DNA of 64,000 nt from Distichodus sexfasciatus. Its lineage: Eukaryota; Chordata; Actinopteri; Characiformes; Distichodontidae. Each line of letters opens with the position of its first letter. The stretch's first letter is position 1. Positions 1 through 10,800 of the stretch are shown piece by piece. The notes beneath the pieces are model-generated. The model had not been told where the DNA came from and searched no databases. It saw only the letters and a list, made by a program, of their open reading frames with translations. Location of the stretch: NCBI GenBank assembly GCA_032718565.1, contig JAVGVS010000239.1, forward strand, positions 577,501-641,500, written 5' to 3'. The translations under genes were made by a program, and so were the position numbers.

Positions 1-59
1 TTCCAGTTGCATTGGCGACCGTCTCTCTCAATCCAAGAAAACTAGATATGGCTTTTTTT

Positions 60-358
60 TTTTCTTTATTTTCATTACTATTTACATTGTAGATTCTCAC
101 TATGAATGAACTGTGTAAACGCTATATGACCCAGAAGGAGAGTGATGGAGTGCTGCTCCGGATGGCCTGGCCTCCACGGTCACCTGACCAAACCCAATGT
201 TTTGCGTTATTTCACACTTTTTGTTTACTACATAATTTCATATGTGTTCATTCATAGTGCCTTCAGTGAGAATCTACGAATCTACAATGTAAATAGTCAT
301 GATAATAAACAATAAAACATTGAATGGGAAGGTGTGTCCAAACTTTTGACTGGTAGTA
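60..358 (+). mobile_element. Internally deleted Tc1-like element (MITE)
   Basis: The ends are inverted copies of each other: the stretch around 74-104 (ACTATTTACATTGTAGATTC) reappears reversed near 270-300. The right end has the Tc1-type tip GTCCAAACTTTTGACTGGTA. Only about 70 bp of transposase remains between them (about 118-190), reading roughly YMTQKESDGVLLRMAWPP and ending at SPD, which is the segment before the last catalytic glutamate. Most of the transposase is deleted, so this copy cannot be autonomous. Better preserved relatives lie at 43.6 and 58.2 kb. Confidence 0.75.
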
Positions 359-369
359 TATATATATAC

Positions 370-975
370 ATTTTAATAATTTTTCTTCCTAAGCCATAGA
401 ATGTCTCTGCAACTCTGCAAGTCAATAAAACAGACACTGTTCTTCCTATTTCTAGTAGTTATATCTACAGTTGCAGCACTTTTACTACATAAAGCAAAAA
501 CAAATCATACTACAAAATAATTTATAATTAATAATTGTTCTCATTTGTTGTGCAGTGTTAAAATGAACTTGACTTCAATGCACTTTATGTTTTATGAAAG
601 AAGATATTTAATTTTACAATCTATCTTTACAATCTACAGTTATAGGGCTGTAGGCTATTCAGAAGTGGGGCCAAGTAAAACATTTTGTTTAGAATTTTTA
701 TTTTATTTTATGTTGTGCGTTTTGGAATGTGAGCGTTCAGTGCTAAATAAATATTTTCACAGTTTTGTAATTGATTTATTCTTTGAAGCATGAATATTAA
801 TTTATGCAATTGCAGTGGCTTGACTTTAATGAGGTAAGTACACACAGTCCTGGCCATAATAGCAATGGTACCAAAAATTGGCATCATAATTTCTTTCAGT
901 TTTCGGCCAAGTGTTCCCTTATTTTCACTTTTCGATTTTGGCCAAAAAATTCTTTTTGTTGCGTCCCTAATAATA
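370..975 (-). mobile_element. hAT-type element fragment, relative of the 45.9 kb element
   Basis: This stretch matches, in reverse, the left part of the element at 45942-47406: GGCCAAGTAAAACATTTTG here against its complement near 46180, and the terminal text around 836-975 (CTTTTTGTTGCGTCCCTA) against the complement of 45941-46075. It is truncated at its left side and carries no open reading frame of note. It lies in the presumed last or next-to-last intron of the oxygenase gene. Confidence 0.6.
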
Positions 976-2022
976 AGTATTTGTAATTTGTATTTTGTGC
1001 ACTTTATTTAAGAAAAAGACATTTGGTGTTTCTCATGTTCTTTCATAATAAAGTATTTATTTACTTATAAACTTTGCCCAAATTCTGTCCTGGGTTTTAA
1101 CTAGCTAATAATAAAAATCACAAAAGTACTTAAAGGTAATGAAAATTAATTTAGATTTAGCAATTTGATGATCTATCCACCATAATTATTAAAAAGTATT
1201 GATATTGGTATCGGTATCGGCTCTGTATTTACTTGATATCGGATCGATACTCTTTCTCCTTCTAGTTTAAAGTTTATATATTCTATTTATATATTGCTTA
1301 TTCTATGTGCTTTATTTGTTCTTTTTACTGTTAAAGTTGGAGCCACGTCATCTCGTTTCTCTGTATACTTGCTGTACAGTATATAGCAGAGATAAATCAT
1401 AGACAATAAAGTTTACATTGACTTTGACCAGTCACGTTTGGGCATCATGTATGGCACACCTTACTCGCAGTATAGAAATAAAAACTGACCTTATGCTGAG
1501 AGGTTTTTGTTTGCACATGCATTTTATCTGGAAGCCTGGTCATAAATTTCTGGACATTAACATCAGAAACTGGTTGGCAAATGGGGCTAATGCTAGATTA
1601 CAAGGGACAATGATTAGGTTAAAATGTTTACTTCTGTAAAATATTTTAGAATTCACAGGATTTTATATGCTTAATTTCTTAATTTTCATAGTCTAACCCG
1701 CAGACGTTACTACACATATATTATTTTACAATTATGTCATTAAAGGAATATGGCCCTCAAGTCCTTGGTATCCTCATTGGGTGAGGTCTTGTTGGAATAT
1801 AACACATGGAATAGCTGCCATAAAACAGAATTGCAGTTATATAACAATATGGACTGCTTTCTTATTTTTCACAGACCTGCAACTGCAGTAACTCATTAAA
1901 GAACATTTTACACTCACAGCCACATATTACAAAGTCAGTGAATAGAAAAAAGTGATGTGGTCTCTAATTTTTTTCCAAAGCTGTATATATACTATATGTG
2001 TTTGTATGTATATTTCTTTTAG
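976..2022. other. Oxygenase intron, mostly featureless, with small repeats
   Basis: Apart from a hAT-like remnant around 1195-1260 (repeated TATCGGTATCGG text) and the LINE tail at 1308-1428, I see nothing I can name. No exon for the region upstream of the dioxygenase fragment was recognised here. Confidence 0.5.
1308..1428 (+). repeat. Rex1-type LINE 3' tail
   Basis: It contains GTACAGTATATAGCAGAGAT followed by ACAATAAAG and ends in a GACTTTGACC tail. The same 3' end closes the LINE at 48424-49335 and recurs at 31603, 38064 and 49703. It is severely 5'-truncated, as expected for LINE insertion by target-primed reverse transcription. Confidence 0.6.
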
Positions 2023-2133
2023 GTCCTAAGTCGTAAAGGGAATTATGTGCCAGCCCCAAGCATTACTGGGAGTGTTCTAATCAACATTGCCGACTTGATG
2101 CAGAGATGGACCAGTGATGTGCTTGTGTCTTCT
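2023..2133 (+). CDS. 2-oxoglutarate/Fe(II) dioxygenase, penultimate exon (partial gene)
   Basis: This 37-codon exon starts after TTCTTTTAG and ends before a GTAGGT donor, both in phase 0. It encodes VLSRKGNYVPAPSITGSVLI followed by NIADLMQRWTSDVLVSS. The GxVLINIADLMQRWTSD core is the strand before the distal iron-binding histidine in the isopenicillin-N-synthase-like 2OG/Fe(II) oxygenases. Enzymes of this fold use 2-oxoglutarate, O2 and Fe(II) to oxidise small molecules; the substrate cannot be inferred. The first part of the gene, with the HxD motif, is not in the window. The family is clear but the orthologue is not. Confidence 0.85.
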
Positions 2134-2257
2134 GTAGGTATATTATAGTAAGAACCAAAGTTTAATTATGTCATGTTATGTATTAAATATTAACCCATAT
2201 TTTATTAACCAATATTAACAACATTAATCAAACGTTTTATTCTCTTGTAATTCTAAG

Positions 2258-2437
2258 GTTCACAGAGTTTTACTGCCACCTGTTGGTGACTCAAGCACAC
2301 GTCAATCTTTGGCCTTCTTTGTTCAGCCAGATGATGATGCCATCATTACTTGTTGTGATGGGTCAAACAAATATCCCCCAGTGAAATCAGTGGATTATCT
2401 CCTGGCACGATTTGAAGCTACGTATGGCAGAACATAG
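2258..2437 (+). CDS. 2-oxoglutarate/Fe(II) dioxygenase, terminal exon
   Basis: The exon begins after ATTCTAAG and joins the previous one in phase 0, giving SSVHRVLLPPVGDSSTRQSL. The histidine of VHRV is the third iron ligand, and the arginine and serine of the RQS motif, 13 residues later, are the pair that binds the 2-oxoglutarate carboxylate. LAFFVQPDDDAII follows, then the usual C-terminal helix (VKSVDYLLARFEATY) and a TAG stop at 2435-2437. Both catalytic features of the C-terminal half are intact, so this looks like a functional gene. It is transcribed toward smc6, whose stop lies 5.3 kb away on the other strand. Confidence 0.87.
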   Translation, partial: VHRVLLPPVGDSSTRQSLAFFVQPDDDAIITCCDGSNKYPPVKSVDYLLARFEATYGRT

Positions 2438-2485
2438 GAGAAAAGTTTTAAATTATTATAGAAAAAACACTCTGTTAGCTTGCTA

Positions 2486-2617
2486 AATAAAATCAGTTAA
2501 ATTGTCTATTGAAGTCTCAGTGCATTGTTGGAGTGAAAACAGCAGAATGATTATGGCAAATGTAAATGTATGAAACAATATAAATGGAGCAAATGCTTTT
2601 CCTCTTTTGAGAATAAA
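2486..2617 (+). other. Poly(A) signals of the dioxygenase gene
   Basis: AATAAA occurs at 2486-2491 and again at 2612-2617, 49 and 175 bases past the stop. Either could set the 3' end. This is inferred from position only. Confidence 0.5.
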
Positions 2618-3526
2618 TAAGTAAAAAATAAGATCTTGTCCAATACAAGTGTATCATACAAGACTTTTCTCATCATGTAAGATATTTGAAAACCTTCTAC
2701 ATGACAGTAGAGTTGTCATTTACTTTTTATGTCATTAACTTTATCTGTTAGCAGCAGCTGTATGTACAGAGCCAGGATGTCTGTTTCTGATACCATGTTC
2801 TATGTAGGAATATCTTTACGGCCAGAAAATGCCTCCTTAATAGATCATAGTTTTGCAGATAAATACAAAATAAAGTCTAGATTGCCTTTCCTCACGTGTA
2901 TAATGATACATGTTTTAATTATATTTACTGCTGTATATCATTAAATATGGTTTAAGAACTGGAGTATGCTCACATTTTTCTTTCATATGTATTAAGTAAA
3001 AGAAAATTCATGTCTGTGAACAGCTGACAGCTGGTCAGCACAGTGCTTCATGGAGATGGAATATGAGCGACTGCTTTGGAGGGATCCAGCTTCTTGAAGA
3101 GTTAACATGCCTCTCTTGAATATAAAGAGATGCGGTGCAGGCTTGTGAAGAAGCCGCGGCAGCGTTTGAGGTGGAGCAAGTGGGCTGTAGTCGGTATAGG
3201 CAGTTGCAAGGCAGGAGCATTAACTGTTACATATCAATGAATATTGTGTAAGACCTGCGTTGAAGTTTTTGGATGTATGATCTAAAGTAGAATTTATTTT
3301 AAAATAAGCTCCTAAAACACCTGGTTTAGTGAAAGTCAGTAAGTGATAGCGGCTCTGGAGTTGCTGAGGTAATCGTGAACAAGGTACTGTCCCCATATCA
3401 GCTGCCTTATGTGTCTTCATGGATGGGTCAAATGCATGGATAGGTAGGACGGTGCTTTTAGTTGTGGGACTATGCTGTGTTCACAATGGCAAATACTCAC
3501 TCACTCATTTATGCGTGTTAGTGTTA
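2618..3526. other. Intergenic DNA, nothing recognised
   Basis: This is AT-rich sequence with a moderately GC-rich patch at about 3010-3220. The short open frames on either strand look random in composition. No transposon ends or splice-flanked exons were seen. Confidence 0.4.
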
Positions 3527-3784
3527 GTGTTACGGACCCCAGGCGTGGTGGTCACAATAACAAAAAGAGAATGGTGATCTGTAGAATGAATGAACAGACT
3601 GAGACACAAGGAACACAGGACCACGCGATGCTTTCCCCAGATTACGTCTGAGCGGAACCAGGATGCTCCGTCAGTATACGCGCCCAGGAACAAATAACAA
3701 CCGCAATAAAGGTTCCGGCCCCCCCCCCTTATACTGTCTTATTCATTATTCCTCTCCTTTTCCCTTACAGGACATCTCGCTACA
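3527..3784 (+). repeat. Probable solo LTR
   Basis: It starts TGTTACGGACCCC, has an AATAAA at about 3704 and ends CTCGCTACA, which gives the TG...CA ends, poly(A) signal and length of a short LTR. No matching second LTR or internal region adjoins it, and a clean target duplication was not found. It is directly followed by L2 sequence. Confidence 0.4.
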
Positions 3785-4180
3785 TGACAAATACTAACAC
3801 GCTGATCTACCAAAATGTTAGTTCTAATTTAGCTAGATTCTTAGCGGCACCAGCAGTCGAGGCACATTGTTTACCCAATGCAGACTACCTGCATGACTAA
3901 TCTAAAAATAGGACTAATATTAGATCATTAACTACTAAGGCACTTATTGCTAATGAAATGATTTCAGACCATGTCCTAAACGTGCTCTGTTTAACCGAGA
4001 CATGGGTAAAACCCAATGAGTATTTAGCCTTAATTGCAATGCCTCCAGGATGTAGTTATGAGCACAAACCCCGACTCAGTGGTAAATGGGGAGGCGTTAC
4101 AACCATTTAGGAAAGATCTCTTTCAATAACACAGAAGCCAAGACTTGAATTTCGATCATTCAAATTATTATTATTCCTTA

Positions 4181-4356
4181 GGGCGACTCTAAAAATTGGC
4201 CCCGTAAGGTGTGAATGTGTGTGACTGTGTGCCCTGCGGTGTGTTGGCGCCTGCCCAATGTTGTTCCCCACCTTGCACCCATAAATTCTCGGGATAGGCT
4301 CCGGTCCCCACGCGAACCCAGTTGGGATTAAGCGGTTCAGATAATGAATGAATGAA
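4181..4356 (+). mobile_element. Short retroposon (SINE or LINE-tail type) inserted in L2
   Basis: This 176 bp insert ends in a short TGAA repeat. It is bracketed by a perfect 12 bp duplication, TATTATTCCTTA, at 4169-4180 and 4357-4368. Removing it and one copy of the repeat restores L2 endonuclease text. Its 3' part (GGGATAGGCTCCGG, then AAGCGGTTCAGATAATGAA) is a common fish 3' tail, also present at 15165 and, internally deleted, at 22661. Confidence 0.8.
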
Positions 4357-5092
4357 TATTATTCCTTAAAATTGCAGACTTGTCTGCAAAATCAAATTCT
4401 TTGTCGCTCCTACTCAAATTTACCGTCCACCAGGTCCTTATTCAGAATTTTTAATTGAATTTGCAGAATTTATGTCAGATTTGGTTATTTCAACTGAAAG
4501 AGCAATAATTGTGGGTGATTTTAATATTCATGTAGATAATGAACAAGATCCCCTGACCTCAAATACAGCAAGTAACTTAATTGATAATCTCCCCGATCTG
4601 TCGTTCCTGACAGAAGAAATGTCCGATCTGGATTATTTAACATCTACGCTTTGTTCCACCTTAGATAAAACTTCTCCATTAAAAATAAAAAATATCAGAG
4701 AAAACATGGTAAAATGGTATAATGCCTTAGTATAATGAACATTTACATACCTTAAACTTTTCTGTTAGCATTGGTCATCTACCCGAATCTCTTAAGTTAG
4801 CAGTGATTAAACCCTTGTTGAAGAAGCCCAACTTAGATCCACTGGAAATGTTAAACTATAGACCAATATCTAATCTCCCATTTATCTTCAAAATAATAGA
4901 AAAAGTTGAACCAGTCAACTAACCTCATTTTTGCAGGAAAATCATATTTATGAAAGATTTCAGTCTGAGTTTAGAGCGAATCATAGCACAGAGACTGCTC
5001 TGCTTAAGGTAGTGAATGATCTCTTATCTGCTGATCAGGGCTGTGCCTCTCTCCTTGCGCTGCTTGATCTTAGTGCTGCTTTTGATATAGAT

Positions 5093-5261
5093 CAGCGTTT
5101 CTCACAGACCACCGCTCTGCACAGATTCGACATACCCGACCAACAGCACAGCTGATGCTACTGATTAGCTAATTGGCAACGTAGGACCAGCGTGAGACTG
5201 TGCAGGAAATACCGAATATGTGCAGAGCGGTGGGCTCAAGGACTGGGATTGAGAAACGCTG
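5093..5261. mobile_element. Small hAT MITE inserted in L2 reverse transcriptase
   Basis: A 169 bp element with 12 bp inverted ends, CAGCGTTTCTCA and TGAGAAACGCTG. Its flanks are ATATAGAT and CTATAGAT, an 8 bp target duplication with one mismatch, as hAT elements make. It splits the L2 sequence exactly at the residues after AFD, which continue on the other side. It has no coding capacity. Confidence 0.8.
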
Positions 5262-5769
5262 CTATAGATCATACCATTCCGTCAGATAGACTCGAACATG
5301 CTGTTGGTATCAGGGGTGTGGCCCTCTCTTGGTTCAAATCCTACCTTTCAGTCCGCTATCAGTATGTGAATGTAAATAGTGATTCCTCAGAACATGTCAC
5401 TGTGAAATATGAAGTACCACAAGCATCAGTTATAGGTCCCTTGCTGTTTTAGTTGTACATGCTACCTTTAGGCTCAGTTTTTTGTAAGCATGGAATTAGC
5501 TTTCATTGTTTTGTGGACGATACACAATTATATATACAGTTGGTTCATGCCTTTATTACCCCCAGACTTGATTACTGTAATGTCTTATTCTCCGGTTGTC
5601 CAAATAGGTCAATAAAAAGACTCCAGCTAGTCCAGAATGCAGCAGCCAGAGTTTTCACTTAAATTAAAAAATATGATCATATCACCCCAGTTCTATCTTT
5701 ACTCCACTGGCTGCCAGTTTAATTTTGCTCTCTTTGTCCCTGATTTATGCTTATAGACCTCTGATCTGT

Positions 5770-7225
5770 AAACAAAGTTGAATAGTAAAAACAGTCCAAG
5801 TGTGGTCTGCGGAAGCCACCGCAGCATTACAGGACTGTTTAGACATTACAGACTGGGGGATATTTGCAGAAGGGACAGATCAGGAGAGCAACAAAGCTGC
5901 AGTAGTCTCTTACATCAACTTCTGAGTGTGTAACTACAACAAAGACTGTTAAAGGGTTTCCAATCCAGAAGCCATTGCTCAACAGCGAGGTGCGTTTCCT
6001 GCTCAGAGCACACCATGATGCTCTCAAGTCAGAGGATTGCAAGGAATAAGGCTTGCCCAGACAGAGTCTCAGGAAGGGTACTTAAGGCATATGCAGACCA
6101 GCTAATGGAGATTTTCACCACCATCTTCAAAGTCTCACTACTACAGTCTTCAGTTCCCACCTGCCTCAAGTCAGCCATCATTGTTCCAGTGCCCAAAAAG
6201 AATACAGCGAGTTGCCTGAACAACTATCATCCAGTTGCTTTGACATTTTTACCAAATGCTTCAAGAGACTTATCCCTGTCTCACATTAAGACTGCCATTC
6301 CTGTAGACCTCGATCCACATCAGTTTGCATACAGCACAAACAGGTCGACAGAGAATGCTATAGTAATAACTCTTCACACAATCCTCACAAACCTGGAGAA
6401 CAGTAACACCTATGTGAGGATGTTGTTTGTAGACTTTAGCTCTGCCTTTAATACAGTACAACCTCACAAACTGGTTCAAAAGCTGAGTGACCTGGGCCTT
6501 GGCAGCAGACCCTCAGCAACAGACTCCAGAATGTCAGGATGGGAGACCACATTTCCTATGCTCTTATCCTGAACACATGCACACCACAGGAGTGTGTTCT
6601 TAGCCCCTTCCTCTATTCCCTCTTCACACATCATTGTTCTCCCATTCACACCAACAACACCATGGTCAAATTTTCTGAAGACACCACCATCATAGGACTG
6701 ATTAACAACAACAATGAATCAGCCTACGGGAAGGAGGTCGGGCATCTGAGGTAATGGTGTGAAAGCAACAACTTTTAGCCTTTACATAGCAAAGACCAAG
6801 GAGATGATAATGGACTTCAGGAGATCCGAGTGGTCAACACACTCTGCCTTCTACATTGATGGAGAGGAGGTAGAGAGGGTGGAGAGTTTCAAGTTTCTTG
6901 GGGTCCACATCTCGGCCGACCTCACCTGGTCCACAAATATCTTTCAGCAGATGGGGAAGGCACAAAAAAGATTGTACTTTCTCACAAAGCTGCGCCATCC
7001 CCCAGCGCCTGCTGATCAACTTCTATCGCTCCACCATCGAGAGTCTCCTGACCTACTGCTATACAGGGTGGTTCAGCTGCTGTACTGCGGAGAACAGGTA
7101 GAATCTGCAGCAGGTGGTGAGGGGAGCAGAGGGGGTGATTGGGACCACATTACCTTCCTTCAGGAAAATTTACACTGATAGACTCCAGCAGAAAGCCATT
7201 AGTATTGTCAAGGACCCCTTGCACC
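5770..7225 (+). mobile_element. Rex1-type (CR1-like) LINE, decayed reverse transcriptase
   Basis: Frames at 6015-6572, 6539-6754 and 6759-7178 together give a reverse transcriptase in the order expected: PDRVSGRVLKAYADQL, CLKSAIIVPVPKK, DLDPHQFAYSTNRSTENAI, VRMLFVDFSSAFNTVQPHKL, FSEDTTIIGLI, then KTKEMIMDFRRSEWSTHSAF and VERVESFKFLGVHISADLTW. The pattern is that of teleost Rex1/Babar elements. The polymerase box, normally FADD, reads FSED here, and there are frameshifts, so it is inactive. The 5' end is truncated. Confidence 0.82.
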
Positions 7226-7235
7226 CTGGACACTC

Positions 7236-7330
7236 CCTAACCCCCCCGAATCGAACCGAACCAAAAACCATGACCCAAAACCGTGATACGAACTGAAACA
7301 TGGATTTTGTGAACCGTTCCACTCCTGGTA
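7236..7330. mobile_element. hAT-type terminal fragment
   Basis: Text such as CGAATCGAACCGAACC followed by ACCGTGATACGAACTG resembles the subterminal arms of hAT MITEs in this window (compare 8580 and 10300). Only one end is visible. Confidence 0.35.
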
Positions 7331-7387
7331 GATACTGATGTAATCCTGATGAAACAAAATAATAAAGACATGCATTTCTTTTAACTG

Positions 7388-7393
7388 TTTATT
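7388..7393 (-). other. smc6: Candidate smc6 poly(A) signal
   Basis: On the minus strand this reads AATAAA, 375 bases downstream of the smc6 stop codon. It is the first clear canonical hexamer I see in the 3' flank, so the 3' UTR probably ends near 7365-7380. Confidence 0.5.
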
Positions 7394-7767
7394 GATCATT
7401 TAAAAAAGTCAGATTGCCATTACACTATGGTTAAATATTAAAGTGATGTAAAAAAAAAAAAATATATATATATATACTAAAAATCATGATGACAATCAGA
7501 TCAAGTCAAAAAATAATGTTTTTACTGTAGCAATTTCATCAACTGTTGCCTTTCGTTACATTTTTACCTATAAAACTAAACATACACAAATCTATTTTTA
7601 AAACTAAATTTAATCATGCAGACAGAACAAATTGCAAGAAAATACTAAAACAATTTTTAGAAATGAGAAGAAATAGAAGAATATGACAAGGCCATCACAA
7701 AAAATATAGGCTGATGTGCACAATGCGCTAAACAGTTGTTCAAACTATACTCGTTGTACTTTGCAAT

Positions 7768-7879
7768 TCAGTCTGCTTCTTGAATCTCAGAGTTTCGCTG
7801 AAAAAATGGCAAAGTGGACTGACTGCGGTCTGGGTCATTTAAACGCAGAATACGGATCAAATTACTGACAGGGAGAGAA
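7768..7879 (-). CDS. smc6: smc6 terminal exon
   Basis: It completes SSLPVSNLIRILRLNDPDRS, then QSTLPFFQRNSEIQEAD and TGA at 7770-7768. SLP.S.LIRIL...DP.R.Q.TLPF is the SMC6 C-terminus. Acceptor TTTTGCAG. The 3' UTR is about 380 bases. Confidence 0.97.
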
Positions 7880-10800
7880 CTGCAAAATAAAGAGAACAGA
7901 GGAACAAAACCATATTAGGTTTGCCACTGGTCCTACACATCAATCAGAAGGTGCGGTGACTTGGTAACTTTGCAATACCAATACTTTGAGTAAAACATGG
8001 ATTTGTCCTTAATGTTTTAAATTATTAACATTGCAATCATTCTCAAGAGTGCTTCTTGAGAAACTGACTGAAGATGGTAAGGAACACCCAATAGGTCCCT
8101 TCGTCCCACTTCATACTATGTACATATAAGCACCTGTGTAGTGTTAGTCATATTTTAGTAGGTATATTTGAGTATTATAGTTATATTTGAGTATTAAGTT
8201 GCAACAAATTATCCATTTATCTTATGTAAGTGTTCAGGTTGGAAATAAACTCAAGTGAAAGTTTGGTTGGACAATCATTTTGGTATTCAACATAAAAAAT
8301 CTGAACTTAATTTATCTAAGCACTAATCTGTTTTGTCAGTACATGAGTCAAATATCAATAATTAAAACAATGTTACCTCATGCTTTGTGGGGTGAGAAAA
8401 ATGAATTGTCTGTAGCGCTGACTGGCTGCAATTTTCAGCATCATGTCCATGGAAATTCTGCGGTTCACCATGTCCTGGAGAAAAGCCCATAATCTATGAT
8501 TGTTCATTCATTAATTCATTCATAATTCCAAATTTCAAAAGAATATAAATATAAGTATTAGGGATGCAACAGTACAGTGTGCCCACGGTTCGGTACATAT
8601 GTCGTTTTTGTGCCACAATACCGGTACGGTTTCGGTACATTAAAGCTATTTTAGCTTTAACATCCGGTAGGTTTTTTTTTTGCCTTTTCTAGGGCTGAAT
8701 CGATTATTCAAATAATTCAATGTGAGTACAAAAATGGTCGAGGCAATTTTTCAAGAATCAAAGCTTCGTTTAATTCTTTTCACTTGCTTGAGCAGGCTCC
8801 GCTTGAGTTTCACACGGACGCATATTAGTGACACACAACGTTTTCAGTGGTGCGAACAAGACCTGATCCCTCTGTATGTGAAAGTATTTGTAAGATATTC
8901 TGTGCACAAAAACAGAATTAAATGCATAAAAACGCATAACAGACATTTCTGCCTGTGTCTGTGAGCGCCCGAGTGCGATTACTCAATAAAATGCCACAGT
9001 TCAGTCAAATCTCCCCCTTCATTAGTGAAAGTGAGTGATTTATTTGTCATTGTGAACACACCACAGCACAGCACAAAGTCAAAGTCAACTTTATTGTTAA
9101 CAAAGTGCACCACAACGAAATGTGACCTCTGCAATTAACCCATCTGTGAAGGAGCAGTGGGCAGCTAACAAGCGCCCGGGGAGCAGTGCTTGGGGACGGT
9201 ACCTTGCTCATGAGTACCTCAGTGGTAACTTTGGATTAGAAACTGCGACCTTCTGATCACGGGGCGAACACCCTACCGTTACGCCACCAACTGCCCCATT
9301 TTATTGCGCCCGGTTCAACACAAACCTGGGATAACACATTTAGAGAGGGTGCAACACTCGTTCGGCCACATCCCAGCCCAGTAGCGTACGGCTCTGCTCA
9401 CCGAGCACCCCCCACCGGAGATGGGACGCCCGGCTACACCAGACCTACCGATGATCCTTGGCGCTTACAGACTAAACTCATATTTTAGCTGATAAATAAC
9501 AACAACCAGAATTCTACTCACAATACTGCCATTTATTGAGGTTTTCAACGCTGAAAATCCATAGCGTTATTGTGATGCAGCTCCAAGTGACGTGCGGGGG
9601 ATTGTGGGAAATATACTTCTTTCCCAGAAATGCCAAGGGCAGCTCATTTTATAGCCCAAAACTTCATTATTTCTTCATTTTTAATTGATCTGATTTTTTT
9701 CAATTCCAGCAGAATATACAGTATATATACTGTATATCTACTGAAAATGAAGAAATATTAAAGTTTTGAGCCAATTAGGACTCATTTTGGCCTATAAAAT
9801 GAGCTGCTTTTGGCCTTTCTGGGAGAGAACTACATTTCCAGCAATCCCCAGAGCCCTACTTAGCACCATGTCACAATAATGCAACGGATGCGCTCCCGGA
9901 ATAAACACTATAAAATATCAATAAATGGTAGAGAGTAGAAAGCTGGTTGTTATTTTTCAGCTAAAATATGTGTTTTGTCTGAAATACAGGGAAGATTTAA
10001 CTGAACTGGAGCATTTTAGTGAGCGCCGCGGGCATTCAAACACACTGCGCACGCATGTTTACAAAACTGATCAGTAATCCTGCATTACCAACTTTCCAAT
10101 AAGTTTGCGATGTGCCCCCCCTCACGCTTGCATTTTAATTCTCATGAATCTGCTTTTATCCTAAATATGCCTTTGCCTTCGTTTGACGAAAATCCGTCAC
10201 AGCTAGACTCCAATCATAGCAAACGGAGAACTTCAATCGTTGAGAATGTTCGCACAAAGACCACGTTCTAAAAAATTTAAGTTTAATGTTGGGCGTACCG
10301 AACTATCGCGGTTCACCTGGGTGTACTGAACCGAACAGAGCATTCCGAATGGTTTGGTAAAATACCGAAAACTGTTGCATCTCTAATATACTGTATATAT
10401 ACATACTGTATATACACACACAAGTGCGACAATCTGCTGTGATATAATGATTCAATGATCAACGAACCCAAAGCATTCATTCGAAATGAGGACGTCCATC
10501 AAATACACATACTGTAATGCCATTTTTTATCAAATAGTAGGCCTAATTTTATTTTTAAAAGATTGTTTTTCCTATAAATGTCTGGTTGAATGTTAGTGAT
10601 AGATGTGATATGACATCGTCGCCTCGGATCGCTAACTCGCTCTTGAGTTTCGAAACTGTATAATAGCCAACTTTGTGATATTAGCAGATGTCAAGTCAAG
10701 CCCACTGAATCAAGATTTTATGGTGATGACCTGGGTGGTACTGATAAATATATTTCTAGTTCATTAATATCCAGGAGGTTTCAAGGTCAGTGGACATTTT

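Larger units (their letters stand above)
3870..5715 (+). mobile_element. L2-type LINE, decayed ORF2
   Basis: Broken frames give endonuclease text (LTETWVKPNEYLAL near 3990, then DFNIHVDNEQDP near 4520) and reverse transcriptase text (FQSEFRANHSTETALLKVVN near 4965, AFD near 5080, HCFVDDTQLYIQL near 5500, where FVDD stands for the polymerase YADD box). C-terminal LDYCNVLFSGCPNRSIKRLQ follows near 5570. Several frameshifts and stops make it dead. It has been hit twice, by a SINE at 4181 and a small hAT at 5093. The same family recurs at 32.2 and 33.6 kb. Confidence 0.85.

Noticed and set aside
820..836. A possible 18 bp micro-exon (TGGCTTGACTTTAATGAG) between TTGCAG and GTAAGT
   Set aside because: The splice sites look good, but it lies at the edge of hAT-derived sequence and the encoded WLDFNE does not fit the dioxygenase before VLSRKG.
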